DNA from: Streptomyces sp. NBC_01497
GTDB taxonomy: Bacteria; Actinomycetota; Actinomycetes; Streptomycetales; Streptomycetaceae
Assembly: GCF_036250695.1 (NCBI RefSeq)
Contig: NZ_CP109427.1
Coordinates: 6,944,001-7,008,000, forward strand
DNA: 64,000 nt
Reading direction: 5' to 3'
Below, piece after piece: positions 25,792-34,871 of the stretch; the first letter of the stretch is position 1, and every line of letters starts with the position of its first letter. Under the pieces are notes generated by a model. That model did not search any database. It saw only the letters and a program-made list of their open reading frames with translations, and was not told the DNA's origin. The position numbers and the translations under genes were made by a program.

Positions 25792-25995
25792 GCGCGAGAC
25801 GGCGCCGGAGATACGGCGCCGGATCGGGCACCGACGGGCCGCACCCGCGCGGCCGGACCGGTGCCCGGCCCGGTGTCCTGCGGTCCCGTCGACGTGACGT
25901 GCCCTCACCGACCGCGGCCCCCGCGCCCGTGGCCCCCCCGGCGCCCGGCCCGGTGACCCACTCCCGTTTCCCGGCCCTGGCCGCGCCCGTGTCCC

Positions 25996-26670
25996 CTAAC
26001 CCCCGGCAGGACCGGGGTGCCCGTGACCGGTGCCCGTCCGGTGCCGGGTGTGGTGGGCCAGTGCCGCCTGGTCCCGCGGGGTGGCCCGGGCGCGCAGTCC
26101 CTCCGCCGTGCGCGCCTGCGCGCTCTCCGGTTTGTGCGAGCCGTATTTGAACTTCGCCCGGACCTCGCTCACTTCGAGCCGCAGCACCCTGATGCCCGGC
26201 AGCATCCGGCCGAAGGGCGGCTCGCCCGGCGTGGCCGGCGTGGTGACGCCGTCCTGCTGGAAGTGGGCGACCTGCCGGTTCAGCAGGGCTGCCTTCTCCC
26301 GCGCCTCGTCCACGATCCGTGCCCGGCACGTCAGCTGGACGGCCGTGTAGAAGCTCGTCGGCGTCCCGTGCTCCGGCGGGGTGTCGTCCGGCGCCTGCCA
26401 GGGGCCCGGCACGAACACGTAGTCGTCGACCACACTCAGCAGCACGGTCGGGCAGGCCTCGACCGCCGCCCAGATCGGGTTCGGGCGGGCCAGGTGCGTG
26501 AGCACCTCGCCGTGCGCGCCGGCGTCGGCGTCGTAGGCGAAGTGCAGCGGCTGTACGAAGGGCGGTTCGCCGGGCAGGCCGTTCACCGCCAGTTGGCCGA
26601 AGTCGTGTTCCGCGAGCCAGGCGCGCCAGATCCGGTCCTCTTCCGGGGCGTCCCAGGGATGGATCAGCAT
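25996..26670 (-). CDS. PaiB-type FMN-binding protein
   Basis: 224 residues starting MLIHPWDAPEEDRIWRAWL, which matches the PaiB (FMN-binding negative regulator / split-barrel flavin protein) family. Internal hallmarks are GEPPFVQPLHFAYD, VLTHLARPNPIWAA and SFYTAVQLTCRARIVDE. PaiB in Bacillus affects sporulation and protease genes; biochemical role uncertain. The C-terminus is extended by an Arg/His/Gly-rich tail. Its ATG overlaps the stop of the upstream gene (TGATG), so both are coupled. GTG 26682 is an alternative start. Confidence 0.82.
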   Translation of the reverse strand: MLIHPWDAPEEDRIWRAWLAEHDFGQLAVNGLPGEPPFVQPLHFAYDADAGAHGEVLTHLARPNPIWAAVEACPTVLLSVVDDYVFVPGPWQAPDDTPPEHGTPTSFYTAVQLTCRARIVDEAREKAALLNRQVAHFQQDGVTTPATPGEPPFGRMLPGIRVLRLEVSEVRAKFKYGSHKPESAQARTAEGLRARATPRDQAALAHHTRHRTGTGHGHPGPAGG

Positions 26671-27395
26671 CAGGAGCTCCACTCCGCCAGGTAGCCGGGG
26701 AGCCCGATCGCCGGGTCGAGGTCGTCCGCCGGCAGTGGCTTCCCGTAGCCCGCCGTCACCGGTACCACTCCGCTCCAGTACGGCAGGCCGCTGTCCTCCG
26801 GCTCGTCGTTGGGGCCGCCGGTGCGTATCTTCGCCGAGACCTCGTCGAGGTCGAGCCGGACGACGGACGTCGCCGCGAGCTCCTTGTCGTTCGCGCGGCG
26901 GGAGTCGTCGGCGCGGCCGGGCAGGATGTGCTCCACGATCGCGTCCAGCGCGGTCCGCCGCTCCGCCTCGTCCGTGACCTGGTGGGCCACGCCGTGCACG
27001 ACGACCGAGTGGTAGTTGATCGAGTGGTGGAAGGCGGAGCGCGCCAGCACCAGGCCGTCGACCTGGGTGACCGTCAGGCAGACCGGCAGGCCCGGGGCCG
27101 CCTCGCCGGCTCCCCGGGCGCCCGCCGCGCGCAGCGGGCGCGAGCCGGTCGAGCCGTGGACGTAGAGGCTCTCGCCGATCCGCCCGTACAGCGTGGGCAG
27201 GACGACGGGCGCGCCGTCGCGGACGAATCCCAGGTGGCAGATGTACGACGCGTCGAGCACCCGGTGCACCAGTTCCCTGTCGTAACGCGCCCGCTCCTTG
27301 GATCGGGTGGGGACGGTGCGGTCCGTCGGGCGGTAGTCGATGTCGATCGGATGGGGGGCCGCCACGGCATCCGCTTCCGGCATGTGGATCTCCAT
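26670..27395 (-). CDS. Pyridoxamine 5'-phosphate oxidase-like flavin protein (NimA-like)
   Basis: 241 residues. Split-barrel fold: SKERARYDRELVHRVLDASY, LGFVRDGAPVVLPTLYGRIG, LYVHGSTGSRPLR and SAFHHSINYHSVVVHG. These proteins bind FMN or F420 and include nitroimidazole-resistance reductases; the vitamin B6 oxidase reaction itself is unlikely because the PLP-site residues are not evident. The ATG at 27395 is only one base from a 12-bp palindrome shared with the divergent MocR gene. Being next to a PLP-binding regulator suggests a role linked to B6 status (inference). Confidence 0.83.
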   Translation of the reverse strand: MEIHMPEADAVAAPHPIDIDYRPTDRTVPTRSKERARYDRELVHRVLDASYICHLGFVRDGAPVVLPTLYGRIGESLYVHGSTGSRPLRAAGARGAGEAAPGLPVCLTVTQVDGLVLARSAFHHSINYHSVVVHGVAHQVTDEAERRTALDAIVEHILPGRADDSRRANDKELAATSVVRLDLDEVSAKIRTGGPNDEPEDSGLPYWSGVVPVTAGYGKPLPADDLDPAIGLPGYLAEWSS

Positions 27396-27407
27396 TGCAC
27401 TAGTGCA
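27396..27407. promoter_or_regulatory. MocR operator in a 23-base divergent promoter
   Basis: TGCACTAGTGCA is a perfect 12-bp palindrome wholly inside the tiny gap between the two divergent genes. GTGCTAG at 27419 repeats half of it. It would overlap both promoters, so one bound MocR could control both directions. Confidence 0.6.
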
Positions 27408-27411
27408 TAAT
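27406..27411 (+). promoter_or_regulatory. -10 box of the MocR gene
   Basis: CATAAT is one base off TATAAT and stands seven bases before the GTG at 27419, predicting a leaderless mRNA. On the other strand GATTAT occupies the mirrored place for the flavin-protein gene. Confidence 0.45.
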
Positions 27412-27418
27412 CTTCTTT

Positions 27419-28753
27419 GTGCTAGGAGAATATCGAATCGAAGGTCGGCGCGCAGCCGAAATCGCCGCCAGCGTGGAGCGAGGGGTGGCGGCCGGCGACC
27501 TCGCGCCCGGGCAGATGCTGCCCCCGCTGAGGGAGTTGGCCGACGAGGTCGGTGTGAATCCGAACACGGTCGCGGCGGCGTACCGGACCCTGCGCGAGCG
27601 CGGAGTCATCGAGACGGCCGGACGCCGGGGCAGCCGCGTGCGGCACCGCCCCGCCAGCACCCCGCGCGGTTCACTGGGCATGGACGTGCCGCGGGGCGTA
27701 CGCGACTTGTCCGACGGCAACCCCGACGTCGCGCTGCTGCCCCCGTTGCACGACGCGCTCGCCGCCGTCGCCCGGCGCAACGCGGAACGGCCCGCCCTCT
27801 ACGGGCGGGGCTCCCAGCTCGACGCCGACCTCGGACGCCTCGCCCGGGCCGGCTTCGACGCGGACGGTGTCCCCGAGGGACCGACGGGCGTCGCGTCCGG
27901 GTCCCTCGACGTGGTGGAGCGCGTGCTCGCCGCGCACCTCAGACCCGGTGACGCCGTCGCCGTGGAGGATCCGGGCTGGGGCAGTCTCCTCGACCTCGTC
28001 TCCGCTCTCGGCCTGCGGCCGGTGCCCGTGGGCCTGGACGACGACGGTCCGCTCCCCGGGGACCTGGCGCGGGCACTGGAGTCAGGAGTACGCGCCGTCG
28101 TGGTCACCGACCGCGCGCAGAACCCCACCGGCGCCGCCGTGGGCGCCGTGCGCGCCGCCGAACTGCGTGCGCTGCTCGCGGGCCACCGGGAGGTGCTGCT
28201 CATCGAGGACGACCACGGACACGCGATCGTCGACGTGCCGCTGCACCCGCTCGCCGGGGCGACCTCCCACTGGGCGCTCGTGCGCTCCGTCGCCAAGGCG
28301 TACGGGCCCGACCTGCGGCTCGCGGTCTTCACGGGGGACCGCCTGACCGTCGACCGCGTGACGGGGCGCCAACGGCTCGGGCCCGGCTGGGTCAGCAACC
28401 TGCTCCAGCGCACCGTCGTGGAGTTGTGGGAGGCCGGGGCCGTGGACGTGCCCGCCGTGGCGGCCGCGTACGGCGCGCGCCGCGACGCCCTCGTGGCGGC
28501 GCTGGCGGAGCGCGGCGTCCCGGCGCACGGGCGCAGCGGGATGAACGTCTGGGTGCCGGCGTCCGACGAGACGGGCGCGGTGGCCCGGCTGCTGCAGGCG
28601 GGATACGCGGTGGCGCCCGGCGCCCGGTTCCGTATCGCGGCGGCGCAGGGTCTGCGGATCACGGTGTCCGCCCTCACGGCGGACGGCATCGCGCCGCTGG
28701 CCGGGGCGGTGGCGTCGGCGGTGCGCCCGGCGCCCGCCCGCAGCTACGGATGA
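27419..28753 (+). CDS. MocR family regulator (GntR HTH plus aminotransferase domain)
   Basis: 444 residues. N-terminal GntR winged helix (GDLAPGQMLPPLRELADEVG, NPNTVAAAYRTLRERGVIE) joined to a fold-type I aminotransferase domain with the PLP lysine in VRSVAKAYGPDLRLAV and the DDHGHAIVD motif. MocR proteins sense PLP or an amino compound and usually control a divergent gene, here the two flavin split-barrel proteins. GTG 27419 is used without a ribosome-binding site, consistent with a leaderless transcript. Confidence 0.9.
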   Translation: MLGEYRIEGRRAAEIAASVERGVAAGDLAPGQMLPPLRELADEVGVNPNTVAAAYRTLRERGVIETAGRRGSRVRHRPASTPRGSLGMDVPRGVRDLSDGNPDVALLPPLHDALAAVARRNAERPALYGRGSQLDADLGRLARAGFDADGVPEGPTGVASGSLDVVERVLAAHLRPGDAVAVEDPGWGSLLDLVSALGLRPVPVGLDDDGPLPGDLARALESGVRAVVVTDRAQNPTGAAVGAVRAAELRALLAGHREVLLIEDDHGHAIVDVPLHPLAGATSHWALVRSVAKAYGPDLRLAVFTGDRLTVDRVTGRQRLGPGWVSNLLQRTVVELWEAGAVDVPAVAAAYGARRDALVAALAERGVPAHGRSGMNVWVPASDETGAVARLLQAGYAVAPGARFRIAAAQGLRITVSALTADGIAPLAGAVASAVRPAPARSYG

Positions 28754-28845
28754 GACGCGGCCAGGACGACCGGGGCAGACGCGCGACGAGGGGCCCCGCC
28801 GTGCGTGTGCCCCGGCCCGGCCCCCGGTGGACGGCCGGGCGGCGA

Positions 28846-28885
28846 CCCGGCCCCGCGCTCTCTCCACGGGAGTGGCGGGGCCGGG
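28846..28885. terminator. Bidirectional hairpin between convergent genes
   Basis: CCCGGCCCCGC pairs with GCGGGGCCGGG (11 bp) around an 18-base loop that itself can fold. It lies between the MocR and Rieske genes, which face each other. Confidence 0.65.
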
Positions 28886-28920
28886 GCAGCCCGGCGCGGT
28901 GCGCGCCCGGACCGCTCGCG

Positions 28921-29364
28921 TCAGGCGAGCGAGATCGACCCGCCGGAGACCTTGATCTGCTCCGGCGGCAGCGGCTTGGGGGCGGGCCCGCCCTTCACGC
29001 TGCCGTCCACGATGCTGTACTTGCTGCCGTGGCACGGGCACTGGATGGTGCCGTCGCTGACCGAGCCCACGGTGCAGCCCTGGTGGGTGCAGACCGCCGA
29101 GAACGCCTTGAACTCGTTGGCCTTCGGCTGCGTCACCACGACCTTCTGGTCGGCGAAGATCTTGCCGCCGCCCTCCGGGATGTCCGACGTCTTCGCGAGC
29201 ACTCCGTCGTCGCCGCCCCCGGAGGAGCCCTTGGCGGGATCCGAGGCCGCGCTGTCCGAGCCGCCACCGCAGGCGACGAGCGCGGCCCCGAGTCCTGCCG
29301 CCCCCGCGGCCGCGACCACGGTCCTGCGCGTCACGATCCGCGCGGCTTTCTGCGTACCCGTCAT
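28921..29364 (-). CDS. Rieske [2Fe-2S] Tat lipoprotein
   Basis: 147 residues. The Rieske cluster ligands are complete: CTHQGC and CPCHGSKYS about 18 residues apart. A twin-arginine signal (TRRTVVAAAGAAGLGAALVAC) ends in a lipobox, so the folded protein is exported and lipid-anchored outside the membrane. A Ser/Gly/Asp linker precedes the domain. Such small Rieske proteins in Streptomyces are proposed electron carriers; partner unknown. AAGGGGA precedes the ATG. Confidence 0.9.
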   Translation of the reverse strand: MTGTQKAARIVTRRTVVAAAGAAGLGAALVACGGGSDSAASDPAKGSSGGGDDGVLAKTSDIPEGGGKIFADQKVVVTQPKANEFKAFSAVCTHQGCTVGSVSDGTIQCPCHGSKYSIVDGSVKGGPAPKPLPPEQIKVSGGSISLA

Positions 29365-29627
29365 GGCTTGCTCCCCTTGTTGCGATGTGGTGGTGCGATC
29401 GTTCCCGGGACGGCCGCGGGACGCGCGACCGGGTCATCCGGAGATACGGAAGAGCGCCGGCCGGCGTTCACCGGTGCCCGGGGAGAAGTTACTGCGGGTG
29501 CGGGTGAGGCCCGTGTGAAGGGGGCGAGCGTGTCGGGACGAAGACCGATTTCCGCGCGTCGGCGCGGGTGCGGATACCCGCCCGCCCTGGACCGGACCGG
29601 GAGCCGGTTCCTCGCGCGGACGCCGGA
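29365..29627. other. Intergenic stretch upstream of the Rieske gene
   Basis: Holds the Rieske promoter region. No gene or clear box recognised. Confidence 0.5.
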
Positions 29628-29658
29628 CGCCCGGCGGGGCCGGTGGCCCCGCCGGGCG
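29628..29658 (-). terminator. Terminator of the GH127 gene
   Basis: CGCCCGGCGGGGCC and GGCCCCGCCGGGCG form a perfect 14-bp stem with loop GGT, 31 bases past the minus-strand stop at 29690. Confidence 0.85.
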
Positions 29659-29689
29659 GCTGTGCGCGGGCGGACGGGTCCGAAGGGGA

Positions 29690-32173
29690 TCAGGCGGTCC
29701 GCACCCGCCACGCCAGCAGGCCCCCGGAGACCTGGTCCCGCAACCGGACCGAGATCCGCAGCGCCGTGGTGCGCACCGCGTCGAAGCGGACGTCGTTGAA
29801 CGCGTCCGGGGCGAGCCCGTAGGCGGACGCGCCCGTCACGGGTGTCCAGTCACCGGCGGCGGAGCGGTACTCCACCGTCCAGGAGGCGGGTACGCGGCAG
29901 GAGCCGTGGCCCGTGTCGTCGTACCAGTACACCGACACACCGTCCGCCGCCAGCGCCTCGTCCCAGGTGTACGCGACCCACTCGGCGCTGCCCGTGTGGT
30001 CCCACCAGGTGAAGCGCGGCAGGTCCTGGTCGTACGAACTCGCGGGTACGGACGACTCGTTGAGGATGAGCGCCTGGGGTTCGTCCACACCGCTGAAGGA
30101 GGCCGTGCAGGACGCCCAGGACGTCGCGTCCCTGCCGCTGCCGGCCGTGGGGAAGGAGGTGACGCGCAGCCGCGCGGCGCCACTCGGTATGAGGGTCAGC
30201 TGCTCGGCGCGCTCGGCGGTGCGCACCGGGCTGTCCCGGAGCGGGGTGACGACGTTCTCGTCGTCCGCCGTCCAGGCCGGAACCCGGCGGCCCCTGGCCC
30301 GCAGGACGACCGGTGTGCCCTGCGGGGTGAACGGATCGGCGCTCGCGGACGCGTGGGTCCTGCTGAAGGCGAAGGAACGCTCCGGGTGCCGCGCGTCGAG
30401 GTCGAGGGTGTAGTTCCAGGGGGAGCCCGCCCGCACCTCGTACTCGGGCCAGTCGTCGGTGCCGGCGTAGCGCGACCACTGCTCCTCGATGCGCAGCGAG
30501 TAGGTGAGCGGGCCCCGGTCCACGGAGACCGCGTCGCGGTTGCCGTCCCAGGTGCGCACGCGGACGTCCATCGGCAGCCGCAGTTCGACCCGGTCGCGCG
30601 CGTGCCACTCGCGGTCGAGTACGAGGTACCCGCCGTTCCTGCGGCCCTTCGTGGCAGCGCCGTTGACCTTGAGGGAGGGGGCCGCGCACCAGCCGGGCAC
30701 CCGCAGGTGGAGCGGGAAGCGCACCGGCTTCGGCGACGACAGGACCAGGGTCACCGTCTCGTCGAAGGGGTAGTCGGTGTGTTCGGTGAAGGTGACGGTG
30801 GTGCCGTCGCCGACCTCGGCCGTGACGCTCGACTCCCCGTAGAGGGAGGCGCAGAGACCGCCGTCGGTGCCGGCGAGCCACATCTCCTCCGCGTAGTAGG
30901 GCCAGCCCATGCCGTAGTTGTGCGGGCAGCAGCGGTACTGGTGGATGCCGGGCTGGTAGGACTGCATCGCGAAGGAGTTGTCGAACTGGCCGTGCGACTT
31001 CGGGACGTTGTCGAGCTGCACGCTGTTGGCCGCGGTCACGTAGTGGGTGCCCCGCTGCCGCGGGTCGAAGGCCGCGGGCAGCATGTTCAGGGCGAGTTCC
31101 TCGCAGCGGTCGGCCCACACCGAGTCGCCGGTGATGCGGGTGAGCAGCTGGTGGCTGTGCATGAACTCGACGATGCCGCAGGTCTCGAAGCCCTGCCGGG
31201 GGTCGTGGTAGCCGCTGCGGGCGTTCTCGTCGCCCGCGAAACCGCCGCCGGGGAACTGGCCGTAGGTCCCCATCACCGTGTCGTAGACCCGGTGGGTGGC
31301 GGCGGTGAAGGACGGGTCCCCGGCGAGCACACCGTACTGTGCCGGTTCCCGGAAGCCCTGCGCCAGGTTGACGTTGTGCCAGGTCGGGATGGTATGGGTG
31401 TAGTCCGCGCCGTTGTCGTGCAGGGCGTGCACCAGGTCGAGCAGCCACGCGTCGCCCGTGCGGTTGTAGAGCCAGTAGGCGGTGTCGATGGTGTCGCCGC
31501 AGCGCGCGGAGCCCCAGCCCTGCGAGAACAGGGCGGGCGGCTGCGCGTGCAGGAACTTCAGCCAGCCGGTCAGGGCCGGCACCACCCGTTCGTCGCCGCT
31601 GTACTCCTGCCAGGTGCGCAGGGCGTCGAGCACCGGCATGTGCGGCCAGAAGTCCACACCGCCGTTGAGCGCGGTGCGCACGGAGGTGGGGCCGAAGAAC
31701 CCGTCGGGCTGCTGCGTCGCGAGGATGCGGTCGATCCAGGTACGGGTGAGGTCGAGGGTCGCCGCGTCACCGGTGACGTAACCGAGGTCACCGAACCCCC
31801 GCAGCCAGTAGGGGAGTTCCTCCCACCCGGGCTGGTCGGGAACGGCCCAGCCGCTGGTGGTGAGGCCGAGGTAGTCGGACACCTCCGGCATCCGGCCGTT
31901 CAATCCCTTGAGTTGAAGGTCCAGTTGGGCGCGCAGCCAGCCCTTGGGGGTGATGCTGCCGGGCGGCAGCCGCAGGAACGCCTCGCGTTGCAGCGGCGCT
32001 CGGTTGGTGAGGTACCTGGCCTGGCCGTTCCCGCTCTTCGCGGGGTCCGCCGGCGCGCTGGGTGCGAGGCCATGCGGTGTGCTCGCGGAGGCAGCGGGCA
32101 GGCCCAGCGAGCCGGCCAGCGCGGTGCCTCCCGCGACGGTGGCGGTGTGGCTCAGGAACGAGCGTCGTTCCAC
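29690..32173 (-). CDS. Secreted GH127-type beta-L-arabinofuranosidase
   Basis: About 827 residues. A Tat-like signal (ERRSFLSHTATVAGGTALAG) is followed by the DUF1680/GH127 alpha-barrel. The zinc/nucleophile residues of GH127 are visible as ETCGIVEFMHSHQLL near residue 328 and YRCCPHNYGMGWPYY near 412. The C-terminal 100 residues form a beta-rich module (WDEALAADGVSVYWYDDTG) that may bind carbohydrate. GH127 enzymes release beta-L-arabinofuranose, for example from plant hydroxyproline-rich glycoproteins. GTG 32173 with GAGGAAGGA in front starts the signal peptide; the open frame continues far upstream but only as shadow. The gene is on the same strand as the DUF4965 gene. Confidence 0.85.
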   Translation of the reverse strand: MERRSFLSHTATVAGGTALAGSLGLPAASASTPHGLAPSAPADPAKSGNGQARYLTNRAPLQREAFLRLPPGSITPKGWLRAQLDLQLKGLNGRMPEVSDYLGLTTSGWAVPDQPGWEELPYWLRGFGDLGYVTGDAATLDLTRTWIDRILATQQPDGFFGPTSVRTALNGGVDFWPHMPVLDALRTWQEYSGDERVVPALTGWLKFLHAQPPALFSQGWGSARCGDTIDTAYWLYNRTGDAWLLDLVHALHDNGADYTHTIPTWHNVNLAQGFREPAQYGVLAGDPSFTAATHRVYDTVMGTYGQFPGGGFAGDENARSGYHDPRQGFETCGIVEFMHSHQLLTRITGDSVWADRCEELALNMLPAAFDPRQRGTHYVTAANSVQLDNVPKSHGQFDNSFAMQSYQPGIHQYRCCPHNYGMGWPYYAEEMWLAGTDGGLCASLYGESSVTAEVGDGTTVTFTEHTDYPFDETVTLVLSSPKPVRFPLHLRVPGWCAAPSLKVNGAATKGRRNGGYLVLDREWHARDRVELRLPMDVRVRTWDGNRDAVSVDRGPLTYSLRIEEQWSRYAGTDDWPEYEVRAGSPWNYTLDLDARHPERSFAFSRTHASASADPFTPQGTPVVLRARGRRVPAWTADDENVVTPLRDSPVRTAERAEQLTLIPSGAARLRVTSFPTAGSGRDATSWASCTASFSGVDEPQALILNESSVPASSYDQDLPRFTWWDHTGSAEWVAYTWDEALAADGVSVYWYDDTGHGSCRVPASWTVEYRSAAGDWTPVTGASAYGLAPDAFNDVRFDAVRTTALRISVRLRDQVSGGLLAWRVRTA

Positions 32174-32412
32174 GGGATGTGTCCTTCCTCGCCCCGGTGG
32201 CGGGGCAGCGCACGGCCCGTCCGGCCGCCACCGTGGGTCCGGTGCCTGTGTCGCGGTGGCGGTCGGCGGGCGGGTGAACGAGGTCCGGTGGGCAGGGGCC
32301 GGGGCCGCCGCGCGGGACCCGGCGGGGAGAGCCGGGCCCGGCGCCGCGGATCCGGCGGACGGGTGAGCTGGGCGGGCGCCGGGCGATCGGGGCCCGGTGG
32401 GCCCGGTGGTGC

Positions 32413-32467
32413 GTGTTCCGGAGCGCGGTCCCGGAGGCGGGACTCCGCGACGCGCGCTCCGGAACAC
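32413..32467. terminator. Large inverted repeat between GH127 and DUF4965 genes
   Basis: GTGTTCCGGAGCGCG and CGCGCTCCGGAACAC form a perfect 15-bp stem; the 25-base interior has its own GTCCC/GGGAC stem. It lies 66 bases beyond the minus-strand stop of the DUF4965 gene and so probably ends that transcript, leaving GH127 with its own promoter in the remaining 240 bases. Confidence 0.7.
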
Positions 32468-32532
32468 GGTTTCGGGGGCGCCGGCCGGACGGCGCGGGAG
32501 AGCCGGGAAAACACCGGCTGGGGGCGCGGGCG

Positions 32533-34788
32533 TCAGGAGCGCAGACTCAGCAGGGCGAACACACCGCCGACGACGGGCCTGGCCTGGAAACCGCCGCTCT
32601 GCCGGTCGTTGATGGTGTCGTACCAGTCGGTGAGGGGCACCCGCGAGGGCGAGGTCGTCACGAAGTCGTAGAGCGAGTCGATCAGGTAGTCGCGTACCGG
32701 GTGGTCGTGCAGCCAGGCCGCCGTCCACATCTCCCAGTCGCCCTTGGTGTACGAGTGCCGGATGTCGAGCGGGATGCCGTACTGGTTGGCGCGGCTCAGG
32801 TACCAGTCGCCCTCCGCGGTGGCGACGGACCGGGGGATCAGGTTCAGCCCGAGCAACTGGTCCGGGTAGCCGTTGTACTTCAGGCTCCAGGTGGCCGGCT
32901 GGTCGTAGGCGAGCTTCAGGTGCCCGGCGTCGCCGTCCGTCGCCTTGTCCACCCACTGCGCGATGTAGCTCTTGGCGGTGGAGGTGTACGTGGCGGCGTC
33001 CGTGGGATGCCCGGCGAGGGTGGCGATCCGGCCCATCGCGCCGATGGCGAGGATGCCCTTCAGCGCCAGGTTGACACTGTGGCCGATGAAACCGGTGAAG
33101 TCGTCGGTCTGGTTCTGGAAATCGGGGTCGAGCGCGTTGGCCACCAGGTAGTCGGCCCACTGCTTGAGGATCGGGTAGTGGGCCGCCGCGAAGGACTTCG
33201 CCGTCGCCGCGGACGTCCGCGCCAGGTAGGCGGCCGTCATGATGACGATGTTGGCCGACTCCTCGATCGGCATGTCCTCCTCGTTGCCGTCGTTGTGCCC
33301 GTCCGCGTTCGGGTAGTGGCTGCCGAGGTCGTGCTCGGCGAACTGCTTGGGCCAGCCCCCGTTCTCCGCGTAGTCGAGCATCGGCGCGATGAGCAGCCCC
33401 AGGTACTCGGGATCGGTGGCGAGGAAGGCCGGTATGGCCGGGTAGGTGACGTCGAGCGTCGACATGTTGCCGTCGGACGAGATCTCCTTGAGGAACGCCC
33501 ACGGCTTGCCGTTCCTGCTGACCAGCTCCGTGCCCGCGTAGGCCTGCCGCAGGGCGAGGGCGCATATCGCCGCGTACTTGGGGCCGCCCGCCGCCGTCGC
33601 GTCGCGCTGGATGCGCCGGTCGAGGGAGGCGGTACGGCTGCGCGCGCCGGAGAGTCCGGCGTGGAACGCGGACACCATCGCCTGCCACGAGTCCCAGTAG
33701 GACTTCCACAGCGGAGGCAGCCGCTCACCCAGGTAACCGACGGCCGGTTCGCGGACATGGCCGACGGAGAGCACCGCGCTCTCGCTCCCGGAGCCCACGG
33801 AACCCAGGTCGAAGTGGAAGGCGAACACCGGCCACTTGTCGTTGATCGCCCGGGGCTGCCCCCCGTCCATGGTGTTCGCCAGGGCACTGTTCTTCAGTGC
33901 CGCCGGGCGTACGTCGGTGTCCGCGCCGATCTGCCAGGTCAGTCCCGGCCGTTCGGTCGCACTCCACACGAGCGTGCCCCACGTCGCCATGTCGTTCTTC
34001 TCGGAGACCAGGACGGGCGCGTCGGGCGAGAACGACAGGGCGGTCACCCCGGCGCCGCCGCTCAGGTGGTCCTTCGCCCAGCCGATCTTCGTGCCCGCGT
34101 CGCCGCTCGCCCACTCCCCGGAGATGTCGAAGTACAGGCCGACCCGGTGCCTTCGGCCGTCGGTGCTGCGGACGTCGGCCGTGACGTACGACAGCGGCGC
34201 CGACTGCCACCGCAGATCGCCGGGTTCGACGGGCGAGAGGAACGTCAGGGTGAGTTCGACGCCGCCGCCCGTCAGCACGTACACCGAACGGGTCGCCGTC
34301 ACCGTCAGCGAGGTCTGCACCATGCCGCGGGGCGCGGCGGCCGCGGCGTTCGGCGTGCCGAGGAAGAGGAACGGGTCGCCGTCGACGACCGCGATCCCCA
34401 CCATGGCCGTCGTACGGCCGGTCCAGAAGCCGGGCCAGCTGCCGGCCAGGTTGTCCGCGGCGCTCCAGGTGCTCAGGTACGGCGAGCGCACCGCGAGCGG
34501 TACGGCGGGCGGCCGCACCGGGTCGAAGGCCGGCGGCTGCGGCCGCCCGGCCGCGGCGTCGGACACCTTGGCGGCGGGGTGGTCCGCGGCGAAGGCGGTA
34601 CCGGGCAGCAGCGTGCCGCCGGCGGCGGCGAGGCCGGCCGCGCCGGTCCAGCGCATCAGGCCGCGCCGGCTCATCCGCCCCTCGCGGCCCTCCTGTCTGT
34701 CCCGGCCGCCGGACGCGGGTACGTGCGGTGCGTCGGGCGTGGGCGAGGCGCCCTGCGGCTCGTCGGCGGGGTCGTGGCCAAGAGGCAT
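32533..34788 (-). CDS. Secreted GtaA-like (DUF4965/DUF5127) six-hairpin protein
   Basis: 751 residues. N-terminal region of 38 residues, then a Tat signal (MSRRGLMRWTGAAGLAAAGG), a beta-sandwich like the GtaA N-terminal domain (DUF5127) and a C-terminal alpha/alpha barrel (DUF4965): ALRQAYAGTELVSRNGKPWAFLKE-like, NADGHNDGNEEDMPIEESAN, TDWYDTINDRQSGGFQARPVVGG. Fungal relatives are named glutaminase A, but the fold and location beside GH127 and sugar transport suggest a glycan-active enzyme; activity is unproven. GGAGGA eight bases before the ATG at 34788 fixes the start. A LacI-like box lies about 300 bases upstream. Confidence 0.82.
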   Translation of the reverse strand: MPLGHDPADEPQGASPTPDAPHVPASGGRDRQEGREGRMSRRGLMRWTGAAGLAAAGGTLLPGTAFAADHPAAKVSDAAAGRPQPPAFDPVRPPAVPLAVRSPYLSTWSAADNLAGSWPGFWTGRTTAMVGIAVVDGDPFLFLGTPNAAAAAPRGMVQTSLTVTATRSVYVLTGGGVELTLTFLSPVEPGDLRWQSAPLSYVTADVRSTDGRRHRVGLYFDISGEWASGDAGTKIGWAKDHLSGGAGVTALSFSPDAPVLVSEKNDMATWGTLVWSATERPGLTWQIGADTDVRPAALKNSALANTMDGGQPRAINDKWPVFAFHFDLGSVGSGSESAVLSVGHVREPAVGYLGERLPPLWKSYWDSWQAMVSAFHAGLSGARSRTASLDRRIQRDATAAGGPKYAAICALALRQAYAGTELVSRNGKPWAFLKEISSDGNMSTLDVTYPAIPAFLATDPEYLGLLIAPMLDYAENGGWPKQFAEHDLGSHYPNADGHNDGNEEDMPIEESANIVIMTAAYLARTSAATAKSFAAAHYPILKQWADYLVANALDPDFQNQTDDFTGFIGHSVNLALKGILAIGAMGRIATLAGHPTDAATYTSTAKSYIAQWVDKATDGDAGHLKLAYDQPATWSLKYNGYPDQLLGLNLIPRSVATAEGDWYLSRANQYGIPLDIRHSYTKGDWEMWTAAWLHDHPVRDYLIDSLYDFVTTSPSRVPLTDWYDTINDRQSGGFQARPVVGGVFALLSLRS

Positions 34789-34871
34789 CTGGTGTTTCCT
34801 CCACTGCTGCTGGGGGCCGTGCTGCCGGGTGTCCCGTGTCCCGGCGGCCGGGCCGCTACGGGGGGAGTGCG

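Noticed and set aside
29690..33709. A 1339-codon open frame on the minus strand covering GH127 and part of the next gene
   Set aside because: Only the part from GTG 32173 has a signal peptide, ribosome-binding site and homology. The upstream part is a shadow of the DUF4965 gene in another frame.
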